48,086 nucleotides of DNA, from positions 1 through 48,086 of the forward strand of contig JAIXXV010000028.1 in NCBI GenBank assembly GCA_027490575.1, given 5' to 3'. Below, piece by piece: positions 25,816 through 35,112 of this stretch. The translations under genes were made by a program, and so were the position numbers. Position 1 is the first letter of the stretch. Each line of letters opens with the position of its first letter. Under the pieces are notes generated by a model that saw only the letters and a list, made by a program, of their open reading frames with translations, was not told where the DNA came from and did not search any database. The DNA comes from a bacterium (lineage in GTDB: Bacteria; Patescibacteriota; Minisyncoccia; Phycocordibacterales; CAIZLB01).

Positions 25816-25867
25816 ACACGCCCTCACAATTGGCAAAACAAGTATATGCAATATACCCTGTTTAAAA

Positions 25868-26626
25868 TTATATTTTAATATCTGTAAATACCACCACATC
25901 CTTCATATCTACAATCACACTAGCAGGCAGAGTTATATAAGCCGATGAATCACCTTTTTCAGAATCTAGAACCTTCTCCAAAGCCTCTTTCTTTTCTTCA
26001 CCAGTCACATACATCGCGGTATGATCAACCCATTCTTTCATAAATGAAAAAGTGGTAGATATCCTAAATGGAAACTTGTTCTTGCCTGTGGCATCCATCT
26101 TCCCCACCAGTCTATTTGAACTATTGTATTCGATAGCAAATTCTTGGTCATCTAAAACACCTGGGATAATACCTGCTATATGACCATCTGAGCCCATACC
26201 ATAAAGAGCAATTATTTTACCTTTAGGGAAATCAGCTTTCCAGTCTTTTATATTTTTCTCAAACCTTGCTCTAAACTGTTCAAATGTCTCAGGCTGAAAA
26301 ACTTGAGTATTGATGCAAAAAGAATCAGCTTGTATAAGATCATTATAAAATGATTCTGACTGCAATATAGCAAAGTTGTTTTCATCAAGCTCTTCTGAGT
26401 ATCTCTCGTCCGTAACAGTCACTGTCAAAAGATCAGTCAGGTACTCAGGGTTAATGTGTTTTAGCACATCGACAGATGAACCTCCTGCCAATAACAATAA
26501 AACCGGCGTATCATAGTATTGTGAAAGTAAGTCACTTATGTAACTACCTGCACTGACTGATACATCCGATTTATCGCTTTTGTACTCTACACTTATGTTT
26601 TTATGTTTTAGTACTTTTTCTGACAT
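25868..26626 (-). CDS. pgl: 6-phosphogluconolactonase-family protein
   Basis: The 252-residue protein contains VLLLLAGGSSVDVLKHI, VTVTDERYSEELDENNF and ALYGMGSDGHIAGIIPG, the three main motifs of the 6-phosphogluconolactonase (DevB)/glucosamine-6-phosphate deaminase family (PF01182). The DERY and G.DGH.A segments favour Pgl, which hydrolyses 6-phosphogluconolactone in the oxidative pentose phosphate pathway. No zwf or gnd gene is near. It lies directly downstream of pyruvate kinase on the same strand (56-nt gap), a plausible two-gene unit for central carbon metabolism. Confidence 0.85.
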   Translation of the reverse strand: MSEKVLKHKNISVEYKSDKSDVSVSAGSYISDLLSQYYDTPVLLLLAGGSSVDVLKHINPEYLTDLLTVTVTDERYSEELDENNFAILQSESFYNDLIQADSFCINTQVFQPETFEQFRARFEKNIKDWKADFPKGKIIALYGMGSDGHIAGIIPGVLDDQEFAIEYNSSNRLVGKMDATGKNKFPFRISTTFSFMKEWVDHTAMYVTGEEKKEALEKVLDSEKGDSSAYITLPASVIVDMKDVVVFTDIKI

Positions 26627-26682
26627 TTTTTATTTTGGTTCTTGCGCTAGTTTTTGCGAAAATTTGCGCAAAAACTTTATAA

Positions 26683-28122
26683 CTAGTTGATTTCTTCTAC
26701 AGTTATCATGTTTGTATCTTCAGTTTGCTTGAATGGCGTACCTGAGATAAATACAATCTTGTCACCTTTCTTTACAAGCTTATCAGCCTTTAACATCTTT
26801 ACCGCTTCTGCATGAGCCTCTCTAAAACCTGGATGCTTTGCAATCATCATTGGGTATACACCGAAGTATAGACACATTTGGTTGAAAGTCTTTTTGTCTG
26901 GAGTCATAGCGATAACTGGAACAGAAACTCTTTGTCTAGAAGCAAGAGCGGCGGCTTGGCCAAACTCTGTAAGGGCAACTATGTACTTGGCACCAACAGT
27001 TTCTGCAGTGTGTGCAGCAGCCGAGCCAATAGCGTGACTTAGGTTTTCTGCTACAAGTCTTTCTGGATGTGAAAGAAGTATAGAGTGTCGTACATCGTAT
27101 TCTACTTCACCAGCAATTTTAGCCATAAGAGTAACTGCCTCGACAGGATATGATCCTAGAGTAGTTTCTTCTGAAAGCATCACAGCGTCTGTACCATCAA
27201 GCATTGCATTTGCAACGTCAGAAACCTCGGCTCTTGTGGGAACTGGATTCTTGATCATTGATTCAAGCATTTGAGTTGCTGTTATAACAGGCTTACCAGC
27301 TTGGTTACATTTCTCTATGATTTCTTTTTGAGCAAGAGGAACTTTCTCAGCAGGTATCTCTACCGCAAGATCACCTCTAGCAACCATGACACCTTCTACA
27401 ACTGCAAGTATTTCATCGAAGTTCTTAAGAGCTTGAGGAGTTTCTATCTTTGCAATTATCTTAGTATTGTTTAGACCTTTTTTGTCTAGAATCTTTCTAA
27501 GCTCAACAGCCTCTGAAGCTTTTCTAACGAATGAAAATGCAACATAATCAATATCATTTACAACTGCAAACTCAATATCTTTTTTATCTTTTGGAGTCAA
27601 AGCACTGATCGTAAGATCAGTATCAGGAAGGTTTACACCTCTTCTACCTTTTAGCTCACCTCCGTTTACAACCTTACAGATAACCTCATCACCTTTTACG
27701 TCTGTACAAACCATACGAATCTTTCCATCATCTACTAGTACAGCTTCACCTTTCTTGATCTCTTTTGTAATTTTTTCGTAGTTTATAGAAACTTTGTTTT
27801 CATCACCAACAGTTTTTGGATTTGTAGAAAATACAAACTTTTGACCAGGCTTAACATTTACTCTTACTGAAGGGTCGTTTTGGAAAGTTCCAGTTCTGAT
27901 CTTAGGACCACTCAAGTCTTGTAGGAATGCTACAGGGATACCAGTCTTTTTTGAAGCAGCTCTACCGTTGTCTACTTTAACTTGGTGCTCTGCAAAGTCA
28001 CCATGAGAGAAGTTTAGTCTGATAACGTTTAGACCAGCTTTGAGAAGCTTCTCTAGTTGTTCTTGGCTCTGAGTTGCAGGACCGATTGTAGCTACTATTT
28101 TTGTCTTTTTTCCGAGGTGCAT
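26683..28122 (-). CDS. pyk: Pyruvate kinase
   Basis: Pyruvate kinase makes ATP and pyruvate from phosphoenolpyruvate. The 479-residue protein has TKIVATIGPATQSQEQL at the start, VIRLNFSHGDFAEH, IIAKIETPQALKNFDEIL with the catalytic Lys and Glu, VMVARGDLAVEIP, and MLDGTDAVMLSEETTLGSYP. The C-terminal allosteric-type domain ends with FISGTPFKQTEDTNMITV. Length and motif order are normal for a bacterial enzyme. The gene precedes pgl on the same strand. Its upstream region is A/T-rich with TATAAATATT about 30 nt before the ATG, so this gene may have a short leader. Confidence 0.97.
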   Translation of the reverse strand: MHLGKKTKIVATIGPATQSQEQLEKLLKAGLNVIRLNFSHGDFAEHQVKVDNGRAASKKTGIPVAFLQDLSGPKIRTGTFQNDPSVRVNVKPGQKFVFSTNPKTVGDENKVSINYEKITKEIKKGEAVLVDDGKIRMVCTDVKGDEVICKVVNGGELKGRRGVNLPDTDLTISALTPKDKKDIEFAVVNDIDYVAFSFVRKASEAVELRKILDKKGLNNTKIIAKIETPQALKNFDEILAVVEGVMVARGDLAVEIPAEKVPLAQKEIIEKCNQAGKPVITATQMLESMIKNPVPTRAEVSDVANAMLDGTDAVMLSEETTLGSYPVEAVTLMAKIAGEVEYDVRHSILLSHPERLVAENLSHAIGSAAAHTAETVGAKYIVALTEFGQAAALASRQRVSVPVIAMTPDKKTFNQMCLYFGVYPMMIAKHPGFREAHAEAVKMLKADKLVKKGDKIVFISGTPFKQTEDTNMITVEEIN

Positions 28123-28305
28123 ATCTGTATTGGTTAATGATTACTTAATATTTATAAAAATTTTAATTTAATTTCAACTTTTTAGGGGTCTACTATAGCA
28201 CATAGGGCTTGTATTACAAAATGAGCTTTTCCTACAAATATTATGTACTGATTCGCTTTTTGACGTGAGTTTTTTAGACCTAAATTTGCTAAATTGCATA
28301 AAAAA

Positions 28306-28328
28306 GAGGGGTGAATTAGTCACCCCTC
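28306..28328 (-). terminator. Terminator of the 28352-28813 gene
   Basis: GAGGGGTGA pairs perfectly with TCACCCCTC (9 bp, 5-nt loop); on the minus strand a run of six T follows. It lies 23 nt after the stop of the membrane protein gene and insulates it from pyk. Confidence 0.88.
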
Positions 28329-28351
28329 CAAATCTTTACCAGCCTGCTATC

Positions 28352-28813
28352 CTATCCTGTTGCCCCTGAGGCCTGATTCCTCCTACGCCTACCGTAGCAG
28401 TACAAGATAAAAACCGCTCCTGCAATGTCTACAGCCAAATCTTTCACTGTGCTGAATTTATAGTAGAAAAAACCAATCTCCCGCTCCATGGCTGCATAGC
28501 CATCGAAGACCTCATAGATTTCCCACAAGGCCCCAATGCTCAAAGTGACTGGGATACCAAAAATAAACCTCAACCTCAGATTGTCAGCGATAGCTCTTGG
28601 AAAGTTCCAAATAAATACCGCCAAAGCAAAGTATCCGCAAGCAATACCGCCAAAGAAATGAGGTGGGATATCGATGTAGTACATCATATATCCGGCTTTA
28701 GTGAAGAAAAACTCACCAATCAGCTCCCTAGTTGACAGAGCAATGAAAGCCCACCAAAGAGCTCTACCGGCTAAAGATCTGGACTCCCGCTCTAACTGAA
28801 TTGTTCTATTCAC
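28352..28813 (-). CDS. Small multi-TM membrane protein (DUF2238/VanZ-like?)
   Basis: The 153-residue protein has about four hydrophobic segments (roughly 18-32, 50-70, 83-100, 125-143) and a basic, Arg-rich C terminus. The LSIGALWEIYEVFDGYA and DLAVDIAGAVFIL segments recall the E..E and D...D.GA motifs of the DUF2238/VanZ-like membrane proteins, but the match is loose. The codon composition is more GC-rich than its neighbours, which could mean acquisition. It has its own terminator. Function unknown. Confidence 0.65.
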   Translation of the reverse strand: MNRTIQLERESRSLAGRALWWAFIALSTRELIGEFFFTKAGYMMYYIDIPPHFFGGIACGYFALAVFIWNFPRAIADNLRLRFIFGIPVTLSIGALWEIYEVFDGYAAMEREIGFFYYKFSTVKDLAVDIAGAVFILYCYGRRRRNQASGATG

Positions 28814-28886
28814 GATTATACCTTTCTGTTTTGTTTGTTTATGTGTTTTTTTTGTCTGTCCTGATGAAAAGATCTATTTAACAAAA

Positions 28887-28905
28887 GAACTCCGTTATGG
28901 AGCCC
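28887..28905 (-). terminator. Terminator after tRNA-Ile
   Basis: On the minus strand GGGCTCC pairs with GGAGTTC (two G-U pairs) around ATAAC, followed by TTTTGTT. It lies 13 nt after the tRNA. Confidence 0.55.
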
Positions 28906-28917
28906 TCTTGTAATCGG

Positions 28918-28991
28918 TGCGAGTACCAAGAGTCGAACTTGGGACCTCATCAGTATCAGTGATGCGCTCTAACCAGCTGAGCTATACTCGC
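28918..28991 (-). tRNA. tRNA-Ile (GAT)
   Basis: The minus strand reads GCGAGTATAGCTCAGCTGG and onward through an anticodon arm CATCA-CTGATAC-TGATG, giving anticodon GAT, and a T arm CCAAG-TTCGACT-CTTGG. All four stems pair, and the acceptor GCGAGTA pairs with TACTCGC. The 3' CCA is not encoded (the sequence after the discriminator A is CCG). In many bacteria this tRNA lies between 16S and 23S; here it is a separate unit some 430 nt beyond the 16S end, behind a terminator. Confidence 0.95.
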
Positions 28992-28999
28992 ATATCTAT

Positions 29000-29160
29000 T
29001 GTGTTTTTCGTATTTTGGCAGGCTTCCTGGTAGTCTTAAAAACTACACATAATGTCAAATACGTGCTCAATACCATAACAAAAAAATCGGATAAAAACAA
29101 GGCAATGCTGGCAATTATCTATTCGCGAAAATGCCGGATAAATCTAACAAACTCTAGACG
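29000..29160. other. Intergenic stretch before tRNA-Ile
   Basis: No gene is seen. It should hold the tRNA-Ile promoter; TTGACA occurs on the minus strand near 29045-29050 but no good -10 box at 16-18 nt follows. The plus-strand ORF of the track (29015-29269) is not supported. Confidence 0.4.
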
Positions 29161-29188
29161 TGAAAAACACCAACCTTGCGGTCGGTGT
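29161..29188 (-). terminator. Terminator of the 16S rRNA unit
   Basis: On the minus strand ACACCGACC pairs with GGTTGGTGT around GCAA, followed by TTTTTCA. It ends the 16S transcript just beyond the processing stem. Confidence 0.85.
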
Positions 29189-29211
29189 CTCTCATATTTG
29201 AATTTATCTAA

Positions 29212-29270
29212 ACAGAATAGTTATACTTTTATATTTGCATGCATCCTATACTTTTTTTGTTCTGCTTGAG
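29212..29270 (-). other. 3' arm of the 16S rRNA processing stem
   Basis: CTCAAGCAGAACAAAAAAAG and, further out, GTATAACTATTCTGT on the minus strand pair with the leader segment at 30952-30998. The two blocks form a long RNase III-type stem enclosing the 16S rRNA. A loop of about 20 nt on this arm is unpaired. Confidence 0.75.
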
Positions 29271-29342
29271 CTATGGATCTTTCTCCACTGTCAAAGTCTA
29301 TTAGGTGACTTCGTCCTCCTATTTCGAGAGTTAGGAACTCCT

Positions 29343-29371
29343 GTTCAAATCCGCATATGCTGGATTCGAAC
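29343..29371. repeat. Near-perfect palindrome in the 16S trailer
   Basis: GTTCAAATCC and GGATTCGAAC pair with a single mismatch around the self-complementary GCATATGC. Each arm reads like a tRNA T-loop (TTCRAAT) but neither is part of a foldable tRNA. Confidence 0.7.
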
Positions 29372-29422
29372 GATCGACAAGTATATTAGTGACAGTCACG
29401 AAGACTATATAATATGATTTTC

Positions 29423-30908
<1,486 letters not shown>

Positions 30909-30951
30909 ATCCGAATACATATTTACCGAAGTAACTATGTATTGATTAAAA

Positions 30952-30998
30952 CTCAAACAGAACAAAAAAAGAATATGATGCTGTATAACTATTCTGTT
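30952..30998 (-). other. 5' arm of the 16S rRNA processing stem
   Basis: On the minus strand ACAGAATAGTTATAC and TTCTTTTTTTGTTCTG pair with the trailer segment at 29212-29270. It lies about 45 nt before the mature 5' end. Confidence 0.75.
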
Positions 30999-31019
30999 GT
31001 CAAAAAACATTCTCCTGGT

Positions 31020-31085
31020 GACTCGTTTGACTCAAGTGGTGCCTTTCGACACTTACTTAAATAAAACGACTCTATCTAAGAGCGT
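31020..31085 (-). promoter_or_regulatory. 16S leader element shared with the 23S leader
   Basis: The leader downstream of the promoter contains AAGTAAGTGTCGAAAGGC then ACCACTTGA. The 23S leader has AAGTAACGTCTGACAAAGGC then GCTACTTGA at the same relative place. AAGT and ACTT can pair, so this may be a conserved hairpin for rRNA antitermination or processing; that role is inferred. Confidence 0.45.
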
Positions 31086-31092
31086 GCTATGC

Positions 31093-31120
31093 ATTATACG
31101 CATATGGGAACCTTTGTCAA
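31093..31120 (-). promoter_or_regulatory. 16S rRNA promoter
   Basis: The minus strand has TTGACA, a 16-nt spacer that begins AAGGTTCC and ends GCG, and TATAAT. It is nearly identical to the 23S promoter at 43196-43223. Confidence 0.9.
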
Positions 31121-31287
31121 ATAAATACTCTAATACCCTCTAATGCTGTGTGGTGGCTTAAAATATAGTCAAAAACACGGTTGGTGTACCCGTGTTTTTG
31201 CTATGAATTTTAACTTAAGTCAGGCAATTGGACAGGTCACCTAACATCATTGAATATAACCAAAAATGCAGGTAAGCAGCCTGAAAA

Positions 31288-32247
31288 CTAGACCTTTTTT
31301 GCTCTATTTTGGAACTTCTCCAAAGTAACAAGTAGGGGCGATGCGATGAATACAGAAGAATACACGCCTGCAGTAATACCTATTATAAGTACAAGTGAGA
31401 AATTCTTGGTAGTATCTGGACCAAAGAAAAACAGTGCAATCAAAGCAAACATCGTTGTCAGAGTTGTGTTTATAGAACGAGACATCGTCTGAGTAAGACT
31501 CATTCCAACTATTTCACCAAATGACTTTTTGTCCAGACCAATATTTTTTATATTTTCTCTTGTTCTGTCAAACACTACAATAGTGTCGTGAATAGAGAAA
31601 CCTAATATTACAAGTAGAGCTGTTATGAAAAGTGCATCTAGCTCATAACCGCCATTTCTACCTAGAAAAGCAAACAATCCTACAGGTACCAGCACATCGT
31701 GCAGTAAAGCGACGATGGCAACAGATCCATATTTCCAAGATGATACAGGCTTTGAAACTTTTCTAAATACAAATGTTATGAAAAGTACAATGGCTAGTAC
31801 AACAAGTATGATAGAAAGAATTGCTTTCTCTCTAAGCTCTCTACCGAGTACAGGACCAACTAAATCAAACTTTTTAACTTCACCTCCAAGCGATGTAGTA
31901 ACAGCTTTTCTTTGGTCTTCATTAAGTGCTTTTGTTCTGATGATATAGCCATTGTCACCTGTTTGTCTTACGACAGACTCACCTATTTCAAGATCTGCAA
32001 GTTTTTGTTTTATGACTTCAGCAGATGGAAATGAGTCGGGTTCCATAGTTCCTGCTGTTGTAGTAGACACTTTACTTGTAGCATTGGTACTACTAGCATT
32101 TGATCCAGTGTATTGAACTTCTATAACTGACCCTCCTGTAAAGTCTATACCGAAGTTTAGTCCATATCTTGAGATTGCACCTATACACAGACCGATAATG
32201 ATTATCGATATTGTATAGAATATTTTTCTTTTATTTACTATAAACAT
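31288..32247 (-). CDS. secF: Protein translocase subunit SecF
   Basis: SecF works with SecD to pull preproteins on the outer side of the membrane using the ion gradient. The 319-residue protein has an N-terminal TM, FGIDFTGGSVIEVQYTG (the family signature), an outer domain to about 135, and five further TM segments with GFSIHDTIVVFDRTREN and SRSINTTLTTM, which are typical of SecF. A Ser/Thr-rich insert (SNASSTNATSKVSTTTAG) in the head domain is unusual. It follows secD on the same strand with a repeat-filled 79-nt gap. Confidence 0.96.
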   Translation of the reverse strand: MFIVNKRKIFYTISIIIIGLCIGAISRYGLNFGIDFTGGSVIEVQYTGSNASSTNATSKVSTTTAGTMEPDSFPSAEVIKQKLADLEIGESVVRQTGDNGYIIRTKALNEDQRKAVTTSLGGEVKKFDLVGPVLGRELREKAILSIILVVLAIVLFITFVFRKVSKPVSSWKYGSVAIVALLHDVLVPVGLFAFLGRNGGYELDALFITALLVILGFSIHDTIVVFDRTRENIKNIGLDKKSFGEIVGMSLTQTMSRSINTTLTTMFALIALFFFGPDTTKNFSLVLIIGITAGVYSSVFIASPLLVTLEKFQNRAKKV

Positions 32248-32267
32248 TTTCTTGATTTTAATTGATG

Positions 32268-32329
32268 ATTGCTAATTTTTGTTTTGTCGGGCTAACTGAT
32301 ACCTGATATTTGATACCTGATACCTGTTA
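32268..32329. repeat. Stop-codon-anchored repeat between secD and secF
   Basis: On the minus strand secD ends AGA TAA and continues CAGGTATCAGGTATCAAATA then TCAGGTATCAGTTAG. The word TATCAGG repeats about four times with the stop codon inside the first copy; AATTAGCAATC follows. Confidence 0.85.
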
Positions 32330-33676
32330 TCTCTTAAGTCCGTGACCAAGCAAGAACTTCATCATGCCGTCTTTTCTCTTTATACCTAGAGCGAGTAGTA
32401 GAGTTCTTGTGACAGTGATAGAAGTGAATATCGAGATGATGACGCCCAATATAAATATAAGTGCAAACCCTTTGATAAGCGGTGATGTAGCAGTATAGAA
32501 CAATATCAATCCTGTGATAATACTTGAAGTGTTACTGTCTCTGATAGACAACCATGCTCTACCGAATCCTTCTTTTATAGCATCTTCTACTTCTCTACCA
32601 GCCTCAAGCTCTTCTTTGATTCTTTCGAAAATGAGTATGTTACCATCCACGGCCATACCTATCGATATGATGAAGCCGGCAAGACCAGCCGATGTTAGTA
32701 CAATACCAAATACTTTAAACGCAACAAGTGTGAGTATTATGTATATAGTCAATGATACTACTGCCAGAAGTCCGGGTAATCTGTACCAGATGATTAAGAA
32801 CAGTGCGATGATGATCAAACCGTAAATACCAGCTTGTATACTTGCAGCAAGTGCATCAGAACCAAGCGAAGCTCCGATACTTTGAGTACCTATAAGCTCT
32901 ATAGGAACAGGGAGTGCTCCGTATCTTAGGTCTCTAGCAAGGTCTCTCGCTTCAGCTGGAGTAAACACACCACTAATGACAGCCTTACCGTCAGTGATAG
33001 GCTCTTGTACTATAGGTGTAGATATTGGTTGACCATCTAGGAATATTGCCACTGTCTTGCCTACATTTTGAGTAGTTATTTCTGAAAATAGCTTTTTACC
33101 CTCTTCGTCGAAAGTAAGCGCAATCATAGGTTGATAAGTATTTTGATCAAATTCTATTTGAGCATTTTCTAAGTATCTACCAGTTAGAGCTGTTGCTTCG
33201 TATTTTACATCAAAACTTGTAACCGAACTTGTTCCACTTGAAGTTGAAGTAGCGGTAGAAAGATCAGGAACACCGGGAACTTCTATTTTAAATTCTAGGA
33301 TAGGTGTCTTTCCAATAAGTTCAACAGCTTCTTCAACATTTGTAACACCAGGAAGTTCAACTATTAGCTTATTTATGTCCCCATCAGGTCCAGAACTTTT
33401 TTGTGTTTGTACAAGAGGTTCAGCGACACCGAAAGCATTGATTCTTGATTCGATGACACCTTTTAGACTCTCCATTGATCCATCGACGTTTATAGGGTCA
33501 ATCTCTGAAACATCGGCTTGGTAAACGAGATGTGTTCCACCACTCAAATCAAGTCCAAGTTTAAATGGGAAATTTGATATGAATCCTTGATCTGGCTTTT
33601 GGGAATAGCTTACAAATGCCCCAAGTAGTGCACTTATAACTAGCAGGAGTACTGCGTAAATACGTATTTTATTCAT
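32327..33676 (-). CDS. secD: Protein translocase subunit SecD
   Basis: SecD shows FKLGLDLSGGTHLVYQAD, the P1 head with IESRINAFGVAEPLVQTQ, ISGVFTPAEARDLARDLRYG, and a C-terminal six-TM half with GMAVDGNILIFERIKEEL, all family signatures. The track start (33784) adds 36 residues of upstream sequence; ATG 33676 is preferred because TATAAT ends 10 nt before it and the resulting N terminus MNKIRIYAVLLLVIS is a normal TM start. This gives 449 residues. The head has a Ser/Thr insert (TATSTSSGTSSVT), matching the one in SecF. Confidence 0.96.
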   Translation of the reverse strand: MNKIRIYAVLLLVISALLGAFVSYSQKPDQGFISNFPFKLGLDLSGGTHLVYQADVSEIDPINVDGSMESLKGVIESRINAFGVAEPLVQTQKSSGPDGDINKLIVELPGVTNVEEAVELIGKTPILEFKIEVPGVPDLSTATSTSSGTSSVTSFDVKYEATALTGRYLENAQIEFDQNTYQPMIALTFDEEGKKLFSEITTQNVGKTVAIFLDGQPISTPIVQEPITDGKAVISGVFTPAEARDLARDLRYGALPVPIELIGTQSIGASLGSDALAASIQAGIYGLIIIALFLIIWYRLPGLLAVVSLTIYIILTLVAFKVFGIVLTSAGLAGFIISIGMAVDGNILIFERIKEELEAGREVEDAIKEGFGRAWLSIRDSNTSSIITGLILFYTATSPLIKGFALIFILGVIISIFTSITVTRTLLLALGIKRKDGMMKFLLGHGLKR

Positions 33677-33686
33677 AATACGGTCA

Positions 33687-33692
33687 ATTATA
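33687..33692 (-). promoter_or_regulatory. -10 box of secD
   Basis: TATAAT followed by 10 nt and ATG 33676 on the minus strand; it lies just past the stop of the sugar transferase gene. Confidence 0.55.
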
Positions 33693-33725
33693 CAGAGAAA
33701 TATAGGTCTGGCAATTGCTAATTGA

Positions 33726-35078
33726 CTAAACTCCCACTCTAGACAAGAGTGTTTTAATAGTTTGCAATGCAATCTTAAAATCAATCCAGATAGATCTGTG
33801 CTTTATATAGTATAAATCAAATGCAAGCTTCTCAACTGTTTCCTCCACTGTATGCGGTGGCTTTTCATGATGTATTTGAGCCCAACCTGAAAGACCTGGT
33901 TTTATCAGATGTCGTATATTGTAATGTGGTATCTCTTTTATATATAGATCAACCAGCTTTGGAAATTCTGGTCTTGGCCCTATAAGAGACAAGTCCCCTT
34001 TTATAATATTCCAAAGTTGTGGCAACTCATCTATACGTGTAACTCGGAGTATCTTTCCTACTTTGGTAATCTTGTTTTGGTTTTGGCCGAGTTGATTTCC
34101 ACTATCCATAACTGTCATAGTACGGAACTTATATATCTTTATCATTTGGCCGTTTTGTCCAACTCTTTCAGGCATGTAGAAAAGTGCTCCAGGTCCTTCT
34201 ATCTTCATAGCAATCCAAACAAAAGGATAGAAAAGTAGCGATACAATAAACAATGGCAGAGATAGCAATATGTCCATAAGTCTTTTTATAGACATGTAAA
34301 TGATATTGGACTCACTTGATGCATTTTTCAAAAACCATGCTTCATCAATGTGTTTTAGAGGCACCCTGCCTGTTAGATCTTCATAAAGATCATTAAAATC
34401 TATAAACTGAATACCTTTAAAAATAAGGCTGTAGAGTGAGCTTTGAATTCTTTTAGTATTTTCATCAGAAAAATCAATGATGACTGTATTGACGTCCCTA
34501 TTTGATAATTCGGTAATAATATAATCAACAAGAACATCTTCCTTTGTACTAATCAGGTCTTCTTGTCGTAGATGTGAAGTGATAATAAAAGAAGAATTAA
34601 CTGAATCTAAACTTTTTTTCAATACATCTGCATCCTCTCCGGATGCTATAAGTATTGCTTTATTTTTTTGCCTACTCTTAGCTTTGAATGAACTGTATAT
34701 CTGTATTCTCCAGATAAAGAGCATAACAGTTGAGATTAATAAGTATAGAAAAAGTATAATCTTTGGTGATATTCCAAAATAAGGAACTATATAGAAAAAC
34801 GTAGAAGCTATGACTAGATTGAAAAAATGAGCTGAAAACAATCTAGACGGTAGACGGCTCCTGATAATAAGGGTTTTGTTTTCATATAAACCGGCTATGA
34901 AGAAAACTAGTATCCACACCACAAATAACATTGAAAAAGGTATGAGGTGGCTCAAAAAAAGTTCCTGGCTTGGTATGTCGAGATTTCTTATACCCAATGT
35001 TATCCATAGAGAAAATATGAAAACAAACAAGTCTCCTACAAAAACACTTAGAAATGGGGTTTTGCTATTGAATACCAT
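33726..35078 (-). CDS. Polyprenyl-phosphate sugar transferase (WbaP/WcaJ-like)
   Basis: This enzyme class starts glycan synthesis by moving a sugar-1-phosphate to undecaprenyl phosphate. The 450-residue protein has four N-terminal TM segments (to about 130), a CoA-binding-like middle domain, another TM near 275, and the catalytic part with VGQNGQMIKIYKFRTM, RVTRIDELPQLWNIIKGD and LSLIGPRPEFPKLVD, all diagnostic. It lies 14 kb from the main cluster but supplies its first step, next to a GT4 gene it shares a divergent promoter with. Confidence 0.94.
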   Translation of the reverse strand: MVFNSKTPFLSVFVGDLFVFIFSLWITLGIRNLDIPSQELFLSHLIPFSMLFVVWILVFFIAGLYENKTLIIRSRLPSRLFSAHFFNLVIASTFFYIVPYFGISPKIILFLYLLISTVMLFIWRIQIYSSFKAKSRQKNKAILIASGEDADVLKKSLDSVNSSFIITSHLRQEDLISTKEDVLVDYIITELSNRDVNTVIIDFSDENTKRIQSSLYSLIFKGIQFIDFNDLYEDLTGRVPLKHIDEAWFLKNASSESNIIYMSIKRLMDILLSLPLFIVSLLFYPFVWIAMKIEGPGALFYMPERVGQNGQMIKIYKFRTMTVMDSGNQLGQNQNKITKVGKILRVTRIDELPQLWNIIKGDLSLIGPRPEFPKLVDLYIKEIPHYNIRHLIKPGLSGWAQIHHEKPPHTVEETVEKLAFDLYYIKHRSIWIDFKIALQTIKTLLSRVGV

Positions 35079-35112
35079 CTTATGGGATACTATACTATAA
35101 TCTGCTAAAAAA
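35079..35112. promoter_or_regulatory. 34-bp divergent promoter
   Basis: The two ATGs (35078 minus, 35113 plus) are only 34 bp apart. TATAGT (35089-35094) lies 10 nt from the minus ATG and TATAAT (35096-35101) lies 11 nt from the plus ATG, so both -10 boxes sit side by side and any -35 boxes must lie inside the opposite coding region. Confidence 0.65.

Noticed and set aside
29015-29417. Plus-strand ORFs between tRNA-Ile and 16S
   Set aside because: They run through the 16S processing stem, terminator and palindrome and show no protein-like composition.
29275-29422. A tRNA gene next to 16S suggested by two TTCRAAT motifs
   Set aside because: No cloverleaf can be formed on either strand; the motifs are the arms of a palindrome.
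33677-33784. 36-residue N-terminal extension of SecD
   Set aside because: It overlaps the sugar transferase gene and contains the secD -10 box; SecD normally starts at the TM segment after MNKIR.
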